A stretch of 64,000 nt of DNA from Celoporthe dispersa. Lineage: Eukaryota; Ascomycota; Sordariomycetes; Diaporthales; Cryphonectriaceae. The translations under genes were made by a program, and so were the position numbers. Positions within the stretch are counted from its first letter, which is position 1; each line of letters starts with the position of its first letter. Positions 48,953-59,784 of the stretch are shown here, piece by piece. The DNA is taken from contig WAID01000015.1 of the NCBI GenBank assembly GCA_016584495.1, positions 682,501-746,500 on the forward strand, written 5' to 3'. Below the pieces are notes generated by a model. It was not told the origin of the DNA. It was given only the letters and a program-made list of their open reading frames with translations, and searched no databases.

Positions 48953-51167
48953 GTAATGATTTACAGAGATTCACGGTCGGATTGGAGGAGGTCCGAGTAC
49001 GACAGTCATCTGAAGGTTGACGAACACGAAGGTTATGGGTTGCGGCTGTGTGACTGTGGAGATGTTGGCGCGTGTACATTGAAGGATCCAGTCGTTACGA
49101 GCAGCCAACGAATCCAAAACACCAAAGTCTGAGAACTATCGAAGAATTAAAATAACACTATCCCAATGCTCTTGTGGTGATGAGAAAGGTTCGTACATAA
49201 CAAATTGCTGTAATACTCTGCCGTGAGATATGCGGCAGCCTGTGATATGACCCCGAATGCTCGGACAGGCTCACCAGGTAGAAGAGGTATGACGAGAAAG
49301 AAGGAAAGGAAAAGAAGAAGGGCCATAGAAAGAAAAGAGGGCCGCCGACTCTCCTGAATTTCTTTGGATATCTGTTAGCAGGTCACGAGCCCTCTCTCCC
49401 TCAGATGTGATAACAAAAAAGAAAAGAAGGGGGAAAAAAAGTGCCCCCTGATGGTAACCAGATTCCATGGCCATGGGATCGAACTGTGTGCCTTAAGTTT
49501 GTTTAGTTTCGCAGTTCCAAGTAACTAGATATATGTATATGCTAGCCCAATGAACCACTCCGCCAAACGCCCTCAGGCACTAGCACAAATTTTGGCCACA
49601 CTTATAGAGCCACTCGATACGGTCTAGGCTTCGTACGCGACAAATACACCCCAATTAGAAAGGTAGCCATTCTAGATTCTACTTTCCATTCATCTCCACA
49701 GAAGCATAATCACCCTGGCCTTGCAAGCCATCGTCTTGGGCATCGTAACTTGGCGATCCTGAACCAAGCCCGTCGTCAAAACAGGAGCGACGAGCGAGGT
49801 TCATTATCCAAGTTAGAAGGCTTGATACGCAGTGCTTTAAAGTTTTTCCCCTTTGTATTTGCGGTAAACAAATAGCCTTCCATGTAAGCACTCTTATGGT
49901 GTTTTGAACCCTTTCTATTAGTAGCTGGAAAGAAGACAATGATTCTCATCGCTAGGCAGCCTCATCTCCAGCCTTTCATGGAGCTTCGCATTTTGTATTG
50001 ATTAGCACTGCGAGATTATGCAATTTAGAAGACAAATTACCGCTTCATATCACCACAGAAGTCTTCTTAATCTTGCTCATGATGTGACCGTAGTACGTTG
50101 GATCCTAAACTGCATCCAAAACTCTCAATCAAGTCAAACTTAAGGACATTATTTCGACCTGCTGAGAACTTCCATAGCTCTCTTTTCTCTCTCCTTAGAA
50201 AGCGGTCCCAGCATCTAAATGAATTAATTTATTGAGAGTAAGTCTCATTTCTCAAGTCTGGCGGACCATTTACTGAAAATTAGCCCGTGGTGCAGCCCGA
50301 GGTGAGCGGCCTGGTCAGCAATCCTAACACTACAAAGGCTAGACGCAGCAGCCCAATCATCTTGATATCCATAAGCCTTCAAGACGCGTGAAACGATCTC
50401 GGGTTCTGAGTGCCACAACGACGCCACTCCTCAACCTCGAAATTGTCCAGGTGGGAACGCGATACTCTAGCGCAAGAAGCTTGTGAATTGGACTCGCAGA
50501 GCTAACTCGATAGAAGTACGCCACGGCGAGTAGATAATGCCTGTGTGATCATGTAAAGTATAACAGACCACTAAAATAATGCAATAGATCAGCAATGTAT
50601 CATATCTGCTGGTGATGGTGTTAGAAACCAGACGAGGCCGTCTCCGCCACCGCGTCATCCGAGATTCGGGCTGAGAAGTACAAATAGCTATGGAGCAGGA
50701 TAGCAAAGATGCTACAGATAGCTAGACACAGGAATGAAAGCTGGCATACACATCCAGGGATGCTGCTGCTCTCTAATCATGTTTCCCACGCCATCTGTCT
50801 CAGCCAAGCGGTAAAGTAAGGCGGCTGAGCGCCAGAGAACAGGTGAATTTCACGATGATCGTCGAGCACAGGTTTCACGCAAGTGCTTATAATCGGCAAA
50901 TTGTTGAACGTGGCGTCAGATGTAGTTCTGCGCATCGTGGAACACCATGATGGCTCTCCAGTCGCTTTTAGTACCTGCGAATCACGAGCGCGTGGAAGGT
51001 GAAGTGGCTGGCAGATGGCTTACGCCGCGATATCCAATGTCTCGGCCCATTTGCGTCGTCAACGCAACAAAGCGCCCATTTTGAAAGATATAACTGTAAG
51101 CGTTCCGATCTCCTCGACATCATTACGAAGTCTGATGTTTCAATTCTGGTCGTCAAGATAAAAAGCC
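48953..51167. other. AT-rich intergenic, no protein gene recognised
   Basis: About 2.2 kb of AT-rich sequence. Apart from a tRNA-like element at 49434-49571 I see no gene. Short open frames have no recognisable features. Confidence 0.5.
49434..49571 (-). repeat. Possible tRNA-derived element (tRNA pseudogene or SINE remnant)
   Basis: On the minus strand an A-box-like TGGCGGAGTGG (49565-49555) and a B-box-like AGTTCGATCCC (49485-49475) are spaced about 70 bp apart. A T7 run, a Pol III type terminator, lies at 49440-49434. A normal cloverleaf cannot be drawn: the T-stem has mismatches and no convincing acceptor pairs. It therefore looks like a decayed tRNA or the head of a SINE. Confidence 0.35.
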
Positions 51168-52490
51168 ATGGGAACTGATTCGAAAATGAGCCTTGTGCGA
51201 CAAACTTCTCTGGCCCTAGCCATTGCGGTATGATTTTCTCCTATCTCTAACGTATATTTCACGTACATGTCACTGACAATGTGAAGGCATGCGTAGCTGC
51301 GGCTGGGAAGAATTGCATCTCGGCCGTCTCTTGGGGTGACCCTCGTGTTGACCTCTTTGGCGTCTCAGCTACAGGGTCCACCATCTGGCACAAGTTCTAT
51401 ACCGGCTGGGACTGGCAGCCGTTCGGGGCCTTTGAGTACCTCTTGTCAACTGCCAGCCCCGACAGTTGCCCGACCGCCACAAGCTGGGGAACTGGACGTC
51501 TCGACATCTTCTACGTGGATGAAGAGACCAGCGGTGTATCTCAGATATGTAAGCATAGTTGTCTTTACATCCAGTCATGAAGACATAGGATAGCTCTGTT
51601 AACCTCGAAATCCGCGAACAGACTTCGGTGGCGGCAGTTGGGGCTTGCAGGACCTTGGTGGTCAGGGTGTCATCGGTGTCGCCTCCGCATCGTGGGCTGA
51701 AGACAGGCTCGACATCGTTGGGAGGACCGGCGAAGGGTCTTACATTCACAAGGCCTGGACCGGCGATGCATGGTTCCCGGGTGAGGACTGGGAAGATTTT
51801 GGGGGTTCTTCTTCAGCGACCCCGCTGTCATCTCCTGGGGACCAGGCAGGCTGGACATTATCGGGCTCTCCGCTGACGACGGTTCGCTTCAACACATGTA
51901 CTACGACGGCAGCTGGTCGAAATGGGAGAGCCTAGGTGGCGGTCCGTTCGTTGGAACCCCCGTGGCTACCTCATGGGGCCCAGGACGCCTTGACTTTTGG
52001 GCGATCGACTCCGAAGGGGAGCTAAATCACCTATACTGGGACGGGAGCCAGTGGTCAAATTGGGAGCAGCTGGGCGGCGAGTTCACCGACACTCCGAAGA
52101 TTGTGCACTGGAACGCCTCTAGGACGGATATCGTCGGCAAGAACCTCAGCACAGCCAAGTTTCACCTCAAGAGCTATGATGGCACGAAGTGGAACCCAGC
52201 TGGGAAGGATTGGTATGAGCTGGCTGGTCCTTTCAGATCCGAGCCGGGTCTGCTCGCCAAGCATGAGACGAGTGAGTCCAGAGTATCCCCATGTATATTC
52301 ATCACTAACGGAGTGTCCAAGACTTTTGTACGTCTTCGGCATCAACGATGATGAGGAGCTCAGGATGCAGATATGGACAGGGTATGACTGGCAGCCAGGC
52401 TTCGATCAGACATGGCCACTAGGAAGATCTCCATCCCCTCTGACGGGGATGCCGAGATGGAGAAATTTCAAGAGGTGCTCGGGCCCCTAG
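51168..52490 (+). CDS. Secreted PLL-type seven-bladed beta-propeller lectin (DUF346-like), two frame breaks
   Basis: Seven blade repeats follow the pattern SWG-x-GRLD-x-F ... H-x-x-W ... W-x-x-LGG. Examples are SWGDPRVDLFG, SWGTGRLDIFY, SWAEDRLDIVG, SWGPGRLDIIG, SWGPGRLDFWA, HWNASRTDIVG and LYVFGINDDEEL. This is the DUF346/PLL lectin fold, known from Photorhabdus lectins and from some fungi, which bind fucose or O-methylated sugars. A signal peptide (MSLVRQTSLALAIAACVAAA) begins at Met7 (51186); the ATG at 51168 is in frame. Exons are 51168-51227, 51287-51548, 51622-52271 and 52322-52490. One base is missing near 51821-51825 (restores ATP-VISWGPGRLD) and one in the T4 run at 52324-52327 (restores LYVFGINDD). 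Corrected length is 380 aa. Specificity cannot be read from sequence. Confidence 0.85.
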
Positions 52491-53220
52491 AGCTCTGAAT
52501 GGCCAGACCTGTCATGCAGCGGGACCTCAAGATCCATCAAGACGAAAGGCTGCATCATGGTGGCTGATGGATGAAAAGAGAAGGCGCAGGGAAGACGGTC
52601 TGATGTTTCTATGATGGTAAATATTAATTAGCAGATCAACTTCTAACTACTGAAGTAGTCTGTAGCCCGCTACACTGTCAAGCTCTGTAGAGCGACCAAG
52701 TCGCCAGTCACCTTCGCACCAGCCCTCAGCTGAGCAGTAATGCTCAACGCATGTGGTGAATTTGTAATCTTGGTTAGCTTTGAGGAATGGTGGTAACAGA
52801 AGATTTCAAGACCACTTGCAAGAGCGTCCATTGCCGAGGTTAGCGACCTCGCAGTATAATCGTGAATGAGCATCCACAAACATGTTGAAAGCCACAATTT
52901 AAAAGGAAACTTGACGGTGATTAGGAATAGAAGGGAGTGCACACTGTTCACTTCTCTCATGAATCTGTGACCCATGTTAGTCAGTTTGATCGACTCTCAC
53001 TTAGGCTCTCAATGGAAGCTGCACTCGCAAGTCAACAGAATTGAGGGTGAAGTCGAGATCTCGCATATGCTTACATAACCCAGCTTCCTCCAGAACAAGC
53101 ACATTGGTATGGATCCTTTCTCAACCCAACCTTACTTACGTAACCCTTTGGCTACTACACCTACATATAGACAATACAAATTGCATTATGTGGGAGAAGA
53201 CAAGATTGCAAGAAATTAGC
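52491..53220. other. AT-rich intergenic, no gene recognised
   Basis: Between the lectin gene and the tRNA. No coding region or repeat is supported. Confidence 0.55.
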
Positions 53221-53225
53221 AAAAA
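53221..53225 (-). terminator. Pol III terminator of tRNA-Cys
   Basis: A run of five T on the minus strand begins one base after the discriminator base of the tRNA. Confidence 0.85.
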
Positions 53226-53226
53226 G

Positions 53227-53299
53227 AGGGACTACTCGGACTCGAACCAAGGACCTTGGGATCTGCAATCCCACGCTATAACCGCTTAGCTATAATCCC
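53227..53299 (-). tRNA. tRNA-Cys (anticodon GCA)
   Basis: The minus strand folds into a complete 73-nt cloverleaf. The acceptor stem GGGATTA pairs with TAGTCCC (one G-T), followed by T8 A9. The D-arm stem is GCTA/TAGC and the anticodon stem TGGGA/TCCCA with loop TTGCAGA, which places GCA at 34-36. The variable loop AGGTC is followed by the T-arm CTTGG/CCGAG with loop TTCGAGT. The A box (TAGCTAAGCGG) and B box (GGTTCGAGTCC) are canonical. There is no intron and no encoded CCA, as in eukaryotes. It stands alone in the AT-rich block. Confidence 0.94.
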
Positions 53300-55040
53300 T
53301 TTACCGTCTTGAACTTAGCATGAGAAACTTGCAATATAACCTACAAGAATGTGGGTCTGTACAAGGACAGATTAGGGATGTGGATATTTTCTGAATATTG
53401 GTTGGATTTAACAATGTCAGCATGAAAAGAAACAAGCAGTTATGATATTTGATAGATCTATATAAAGCTTCAAGAATGAATTTAGAGAAAGATAGGTCTC
53501 ACTCCGCGTGCTAGGGCTGCTGTGATCCCCATAACAAGCTGCAAGAGACCCTGCACATTCTTCAGCGAGATGCATGTGGCTATCGATGCAGGTGCAGCCT
53601 GCTCAGCTAAGAAGAGTTCAACGATGCTGGGGTTTCAAAGAACCCTGTCCCTGATTGAAAAAGAAGAGAGGCGATAATTAGGAGAAGCATTGCAATATGG
53701 GCTCTTCATGGAGAAAAGGATGAAATGTATGTCAGCGATCCGAAGCTAGGGAGCAGGCTTCCATGTTATCAGCCTGTGGCTTGGACGCTGACGAATAGGT
53801 TTGAACAGTAAATTCTCAACCCAAAGATACACCTGACATTCTCATAGCTCTTATGGATGATGATGCTGCGTTTGAGTGTCATGTCCTTGGGTAGTACTAG
53901 TAGACCACCAAATGGCTGTGCTCAAATATTTCTTTGCCATCTTCCATCTAGAAGGTCATTACGCTCTTCAATTCAAACTACAGGGTATCTTTGATCTATG
54001 CATATCGATTTACAAGTCAGAACATGATTTTTCTCCAAGTTAGGATCTGACATAGTATATCGAAATGTCAGTCCTCAGGGGGCTGCAACAAGGTTATCAA
54101 TGACAAAAGCCACACTGTGATCCGCTCATCCTGATCAAAGGAATCAACACGCTACCCAGGGAAGCTCAAATGGCTGACAAAGGGCCATTCTCTACGGCAC
54201 CCTACGTTATGCCCTCTTGTGTAACTCTCCCATACTAGAACCCTCAAAAAAACTCCCAATGTTAACGTTACTGCTCATGAGATTCCTGGCCCATAGTGCC
54301 ACTCGATGGCGAAGTTCGGCCTTGTCTCGGGCCTCGATGAGTGCCTAGGTGCCTACAGACCTGCGGAGGCTGTGCGAATATCACATTGTTCATTAGTGCA
54401 TGAAATAATCACCGTCAGAAATCCTGGCTTCCTGTTCGTATTCATTATGGCCGTCCAATTTGCTATCATGTCACTATTTTGAGTTTTTGGAGTCGAGCGC
54501 GATGTTCACTCCGCCTGTCAACCCGCCTTGTTCTAACAGTCTCGGTACTATTAGAGATCTCTGAACTTACAGCTTTTCTCAATCTACAGTCTGAGAGAGC
54601 GCGCGGAAGCAGACATCCCTGGAGTTGTAGGGTTGACTTGTGGCCCTAGCGGTCCAAGTGCTGACACTCGTGTCTTCCGGGCTGCCGGTGGCTCATCGGG
54701 ACGATGCAGCGCGTGGCCAGGGACTGAGGGCTGTTCAAGGTGCCACGTTCAGCGGTGTGGTCGCTACCTGGCGACTCTTGTGGATCTTTACTGTGCACTA
54801 CCGTAGGAAGGAAGACCACAGATCAGCTGTCCTTTCGTACTCGCGCAATAGCACTAGAAAGGCTTACGGATATAGTGGATTCCTCTTCGTATTCTACTTT
54901 ACGCTTTACGTCGCGTCATCCAAGTTGTAACGTTCCTCTGCTGAGCTGTATGAGGCTGTGCCGCTATGGTGCATTACACTTCGGCATCGGCTCACCTAGG
55001 CAGATATCGATTAAACTATGCATCCTAATGTGAAGGAAGT
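53300..55040. other. AT-rich intergenic, no gene recognised
   Basis: About 1.7 kb of AT-rich sequence, with a GC-richer island at about 54590-54800 that has no recognisable coding or RNA-gene signature. Confidence 0.5.
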
Positions 55041-55049
55041 TATATATAA
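55041..55049 (+). promoter_or_regulatory. TATA box of the small secreted protein gene
   Basis: TATATATAA lies 162 bp before the ATG. The intervening A/C-rich leader (CATCAACACAACAACC) looks like a typical fungal 5' UTR. Confidence 0.7.
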
Positions 55050-55202
55050 TGAGGCAGGACACCTTTGACATCAACAGTTTAATCCAACCATCAACACAAC
55101 AACCAAACGAATCAACTGAAAAGGCAGCACATCAAATTTAAAAAGACTATTCGACCAATTACTCTTCAAGCGTCAAAAGACCCATCTCGATCAATTACCA
55201 AC

Positions 55203-55571
55203 ATGCAGACCACAGTCACCTTCTCGCTGGTCGCCGCCGCCCTGAGCGGTCTCGCGTCCGCCGCCATCCCCAATGTCTTCATCAACGCGTTCAGCTACGA
55301 GACCGATGTCAACACCACTCTGACTCTCAACCTCGGAGAGGCCTTCACCGACTCCACAGCGCTGAACCAGGTCTCGACCCTGTACCTCACGGGTCTCTCC
55401 AACGCCGAGCTTTCCATCGACACTATCGTCTGTACCCCGTACAAAGATGCCGAAGCCACCGTCATTGGCGGCCTGCCGTTCTATGCAGCCTCTCCCGCTG
55501 CTTATCTCTCGACCAACGAAGTTGTGATCGGCAGTATCTACTGCTCGAGCACTGCCTTGAGCTACGATTAA
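55203..55571 (+). CDS. Small secreted protein, effector candidate
   Basis: An intronless 122-aa protein. Residues 1-20 (MQTTVTFSLVAAALSGLASA) form a clear signal peptide with an ASA-A cleavage site. The mature part of about 102 aa has two Cys (IVCTPY and IYCSST) that could form one disulfide, no membrane segment and no motif I recognise (middle: TLTLNLGEAFTDST, LSNAELSID). A strong TATA box and a long A/C-rich leader suggest high or regulated expression. Small secreted proteins in AT-rich, gene-sparse surroundings are classic effector candidates, but nothing in the sequence proves a role, and a small cell-wall or surface protein is equally possible. The start is the first ATG after the leader. 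Confidence 0.76.
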   Translation: MQTTVTFSLVAAALSGLASAAIPNVFINAFSYETDVNTTLTLNLGEAFTDSTALNQVSTLYLTGLSNAELSIDTIVCTPYKDAEATVIGGLPFYAASPAAYLSTNEVVIGSIYCSSTALSYD

Positions 55572-56322
55572 GGATGGGTTTGAGGTGCGAGATCAGCTTG
55601 GGTAAGCTGTCTACTTAGGGTGCCTTTTCAGGGATCAAGTACCAAGGTTCTCGGTTGGGAAGAAGTATTCGTGAGAATCCTGTCTTCAATTGTATTGTAA
55701 TTCTAGCCTCGTAGGGAGGGCATGATATTAATGCATTACATCTGTATGAAGCTCGATGTCACAAAATATAGTGATATTGGTATTGGACAATGAATTTTTT
55801 GAAACCTGACGAGAGTGCTTTGGGAGGTAATGGCAATTTGTTGCAGTATTACATGTATTATGATAAAAAATATCTTGTTTTTTAACTCCCACCTTGTTCT
55901 TCCACATCCATTTCCCTTTCTCTTTCTTCCCCTGTTTTGCCTCTATCTTTTCATTGGGAGAGGGGTGGAGGCCCTCAGGTCTGCAAGCAGATCGCATGTG
56001 AATCAGAGTGACAAGGCACTGAGTAATACTTGCCCAAGTAAGTACTTAAGTATTTAACCTTACAAAAGCCGCAGTAAGGGTTAGGGGGCGTGAAGACAAG
56101 AAAGTAGCAACGTTCTTTGGGTTTCTTCTGCAGCCCAACTCGTGCCTGCCCACTTTGATCAGACCAAATACTTTCCCAATCTGCAAGTGGACAGACAGTC
56201 TTTCAGGAAAGCGTGCCCCCAGCCTCAACCTGGAATTCCCGCTCTTGGTACCACAAGTTCATCAAACGCGTCCACTTTAACTATCGACATCACCTTCCTC
56301 CACAGAGCCACCCATAATTATA
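55572..56322. other. Intergenic, no gene recognised
   Basis: About 750 bp without a supported gene. A CT-rich patch lies at 55885-55950, and a dense cluster of AGTACTTAAGTA-type sequence at about 56035-56055. Confidence 0.5.
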
Positions 56323-57074
56323 ATGTCGACAAACATGGCTGAAGAGAAGGCGACCTCAGGGCAGCTGCGTGAAGCACAGCCTATGCAGACTCCCCCTTCC
56401 AGGATTCAGCAGCCAACAGTCGCTGATGCCCAAACTCATTCCCAACCAGCATTTACGGCAATCTCTCGTGAGTACAAATTCCTCTTCCATATCGTTGCAA
56501 TAGGCTCACATCCACATCATCACAGCTGTCGTCTTCACCAAGCCCACTGGTGAGACCCTGGAGGTTTATCCTACTTCCAATGAACAACTGGATCGCTTAA
56601 TCAACAACTTCATGCGTCCGCGAGAGACTTCTAGTCTACAAGGCGCTTCCCGCATTTCCACCCAGACTCCACCAACGGTACGCACAGATACGATTCGCCT
56701 GAGACCAAGGTACTGACAGGTTTTCCACGACATTGAAGGCGGGCAAGAAGAAGAAGAAGAAGAAGAAGGGCAACGAGCAGGCCAAGAAGGTGACCACTAT
56801 ATCCCAAGCGGATATGTGCCCTGAGTCAGTACTGACAGAAATCGCACCGCAGGTTCAAAATCAACCACAAACTGGCAAAGTTCAGAAAGTCGGCAAGAAG
56901 AAAAGCGGCAAGAAGAAGTCGGAGGTGAGCTGCTTTCTTCATGCAAATTTATTCAACGAATTGGGACTGACTGTTCTGCAGAAAACAACTATGCAACACG
57001 CCGTCCAGCAGTCTCTGCACAACATGATTGAAGAGGAGCAAAACATGGTCAAGATCAAAACCGAAGAGGATTAG
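56323..57074 (+). CDS. Uncharacterised Lys-rich protein, four exons
   Basis: I do not recognise this protein. Exons 56323-56467, 56526-56677, 56739-56924 and 56982-57074 join in frame to 191 aa. The donors are GTGAGT, GTACGC and GTGAGC, and the last intron has an ACTGAC branch site. Order of features: a Gln/Pro/Thr-rich start (MSTNMAEEKATSG); a segment VVFTKPTGETLEVYPTSNEQ and LDRLINNFMRP; an uninterrupted Lys run (AGKKKKKKKKGNEQ), a second basic patch (KKSGKKKSE); and a helical acidic end (MQHAVQQSLHNMIEEEQNM). It is probably intracellular, nuclear or nucleolar, as judged only from the basic runs. An alternative start is Met5 (56335). Confidence 0.64.
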
Positions 57075-58375
57075 GGAAATTTCATGCCCATAATCAAAAG
57101 TTCAGCAGCAGAGAGTACCCATTTCCCAAGCCTAGATTTCAGAACGATGTGTCTCATGGCATTGAACCATCAATCACTTGCCAGCTGTCCATAGGCAAGC
57201 TTTACCCCTGACCGCCTCGCATGCCACTAATCTCGGGTATTCACCTTTGAGAGAGAGAAAAGAAAGAGACATTGATTTGACAAGGACCCGTATGACCGGC
57301 CCCTACCTGACCCGCTTTCATCCGATGTGGCTCTTCTAGATATCTCATTACCTATCGTAATGTGGTGGCCATGAACTTCTGATTTCAAAGGACTAGATCT
57401 CGGCAGAAGAAGCCACAAGGACACAAGGTGAATACAAATCTAGGCGGGAGTCACTGATAAAATTACCGAGAAAGAGTGGGTAGGGCGAACATTCTCCCAC
57501 GTACACAAAGATATCGTCCAATAGGAACGGGACCTTGACGAAGAATCTGCGCACAGATTCTCAGGCCAGATTAAAACCTATTTGCTTAATCAAGTACTTA
57601 GGGGTCTAGACATGACGCTTGGAGGTCAATGGAACCTCCGGCAGTAGCCTGTCGTTGAGAACGGCCACGACTAAGTTGAAAAAGACATAAAACGGGGCCC
57701 TCAGCCCACCGTAAGTGCTGAGCTGAGTAAATACGATTTTATACAAACTTAGGGTTCTTACAGAAAGTGTATTCTTTAAGGTTGGCAGCTTGCATGTAGC
57801 TGTGGCCTTCTGATCCTGAGGCCTCAACCATGTCGAATAAATGAAACCCGAGGTCCCCCTGTCACGGAAGCCTGTGTCGGAAGTGCGCCGCGGGGCTTAG
57901 ATGAGAAGGAATACGCTGCTTACTTTACTGAGGGACTTTCGTCACCAGTGTATTTCTGACTTGAGTCTTGCGACAGACCGCCGAATTCCCCGGAAGTTGT
58001 AATTATTATCCCGCGACTACAAGTGCGATCTCATCCGGCTAGAAGTGGTCTCATTGTCATCACAAAGAAATCAATGAAGGCATTTGAACCTGGTTGGAAT
58101 AGTTCCAATGTGTGAACATTGATATAATTAAGACTCGTAGGCGAGACCCTGCCTTTGGCCGATATGGGGGCGAGGCACCAGGTCGCTGACCGTGGATGTA
58201 AGTGGTGTCTTACGTCAGTCGAGATCCAGGCTACGTGTTTATTTTCAGCTGAGGTGACCTGTCTTATAACTACTGACTTCTCACCCATCAATTTCTAGAT
58301 CAACCCTTCTGGTGCATATCACAAATTCGTTCACTACAGGTTCATGCTGCACTGATAAATACCTCCTGAGAGACT
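57075..58375. other. Intergenic, no gene recognised
   Basis: About 1.3 kb between two uncharacterised plus-strand genes. Nothing is supported on either strand. Confidence 0.5.
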
Positions 58376-59205
58376 ATGGCTATGCGTACCACCGAGAAAG
58401 AAAGTGCGCGGGAGACGGTCCTCTCTCTCCTCTGCGGAGATTCGGAACCTTGGACTTGGGGGGACAACAACCAGTGCTCGCTGACTTTCGATAGAAATGG
58501 TACCGGATCTGTATGTTTTCTTCTTTCTTGTTCAAGATCTCTTTCAGCCAGGCAGCTCATTGACCGTTGTATCAGATCCTATGTGGCGAGGGCATGAGGA
58601 CTCTTATCGCTGTTGAGTTTGAGTGGAACCTCAAGGATTCTGTGTCAGTGACAGACGGTGGACACCCTTCCGGTAATCCGAATGCCGGCAATGACGAGTC
58701 TGGACCATGGAAGTTCGAGATGCAGTTGACCCTTACAACTCGGTTGCATCCCATATACCAGAAACGAAACCCGTGGCTGGCGGAGAAGGACGAGGTGCCA
58801 TCAACCAGCCCGGTCCCCTGGGCGCCACTCACGAGTGACGCCTTCCGACCCAAGACGTATACCATCAGCCTCGAGAAAGGAAGATTCATCGAGCCCTTCC
58901 ACACCTTCCAGAAGAAACCATTTCCGCTGTTCCAGTCAGAGCCTTATCGATTCGCGCCGTCCAGGTACGCGTACCGGATCGCCTTTGATGATAAGTCACC
59001 GTATCCAGCGCTGGAGGAGTGGCAGCCCGAGGCTACCAAGCAGCCGGACGTAGTGAAGGCGTGCCTGGACTATCACCGATTCTGGGAGTATCGGGAGTTT
59101 GTGCGCCAGCCCATACCCAAGAGTGAGGAGACATGGGCGGAGACCTTGAGTTTAGGGTGGTGGCTGTCTTCGACGGCAGGGGCAGCACACACGAGGAGGG
59201 ACTGA
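58376..59205 (+). CDS. Uncharacterised conserved-looking protein, two exons
   Basis: Exons 58376-58510 and 58576-59205 (donor GTATGT, acceptor TATCAG, phase 0) give 254 aa. The family is not recognised. The protein is rich in aromatic residues and Pro, with motifs CGDSEPWTWGDNNQCSL, MRTLIAVEFEWNLKD, RFIEPFHTFQKKPFPLF and DYHRFWEYREFVRQP. These suggest a compact globular domain. There is no signal peptide or membrane segment. The coding quality (no frame break, clean splice, balanced codon use) supports a real gene. Start: ATG in the context CTATGGC; no in-frame upstream Met is needed. Confidence 0.66.
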
Positions 59206-59784
59206 TGAAAAGATTCGGATTTGATTGGCCTGTTTCGGCTGTGTAATGGCCATGGAGACGCAGAATCCTCTCACTTGTTTCTCTAGGGAAGCCTAGGTCT
59301 TTCACATCTTGGGCCCTCCCTTACAGCCGAGTGTTGCATTATATGCTAGTCCATAGCAGCTGTTGATGATACCGAAATGAACGAGTCAAAGAGCGGCTTT
59401 CAGACCCAGCATGCCTTTGAAGTGAGGCAGAAAGAAGCCCATTATACACTTGATCTTGTTGCCAGAGGGAGGAGGCCCTTGATGATGTCGAGACTGGAAG
59501 GCACAAGGACGCAAAAGACCCTAACCCTGCCAAGACTCACCCTGGCCTCTGACGTCGGCTTCCAGGGCTCCACGCCACTTCAGCCAGTGCAGCATGCATA
59601 ATCGATAGAGCCGGTCGTAAGATTGATTTGACCACTCAACCCAAAGGACAAGAAAACGACGACCCCATTCATTTCTCCCCTCAACGAGCACGGCGAGAGA
59701 GTGCCCGCCAGCCTACAGCAAGGCCATCACGCTTCCGTTTATGCCCTCCCACCACCACGACCACCCTCTCCGACAGCCACCACC
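59206..59784. other. Intergenic, MGM1 promoter region
   Basis: A 579-bp stretch without a supported gene. The last 80 bp are C/A-rich (CCACCACGACCACC) and look like the MGM1 5' leader. GC content rises again here. Confidence 0.55.

Noticed and set aside
49600..54500. RIP-mutated transposon relics in the AT-rich block
   Set aside because: AT content is suggestive, but no transposon protein remnant is readable, and dinucleotide indices cannot be computed by eye.
54590..54930. GC-richer island tested as rRNA fragment or gene
   Set aside because: No match to rRNA sequence that I can recognise and no coding features.
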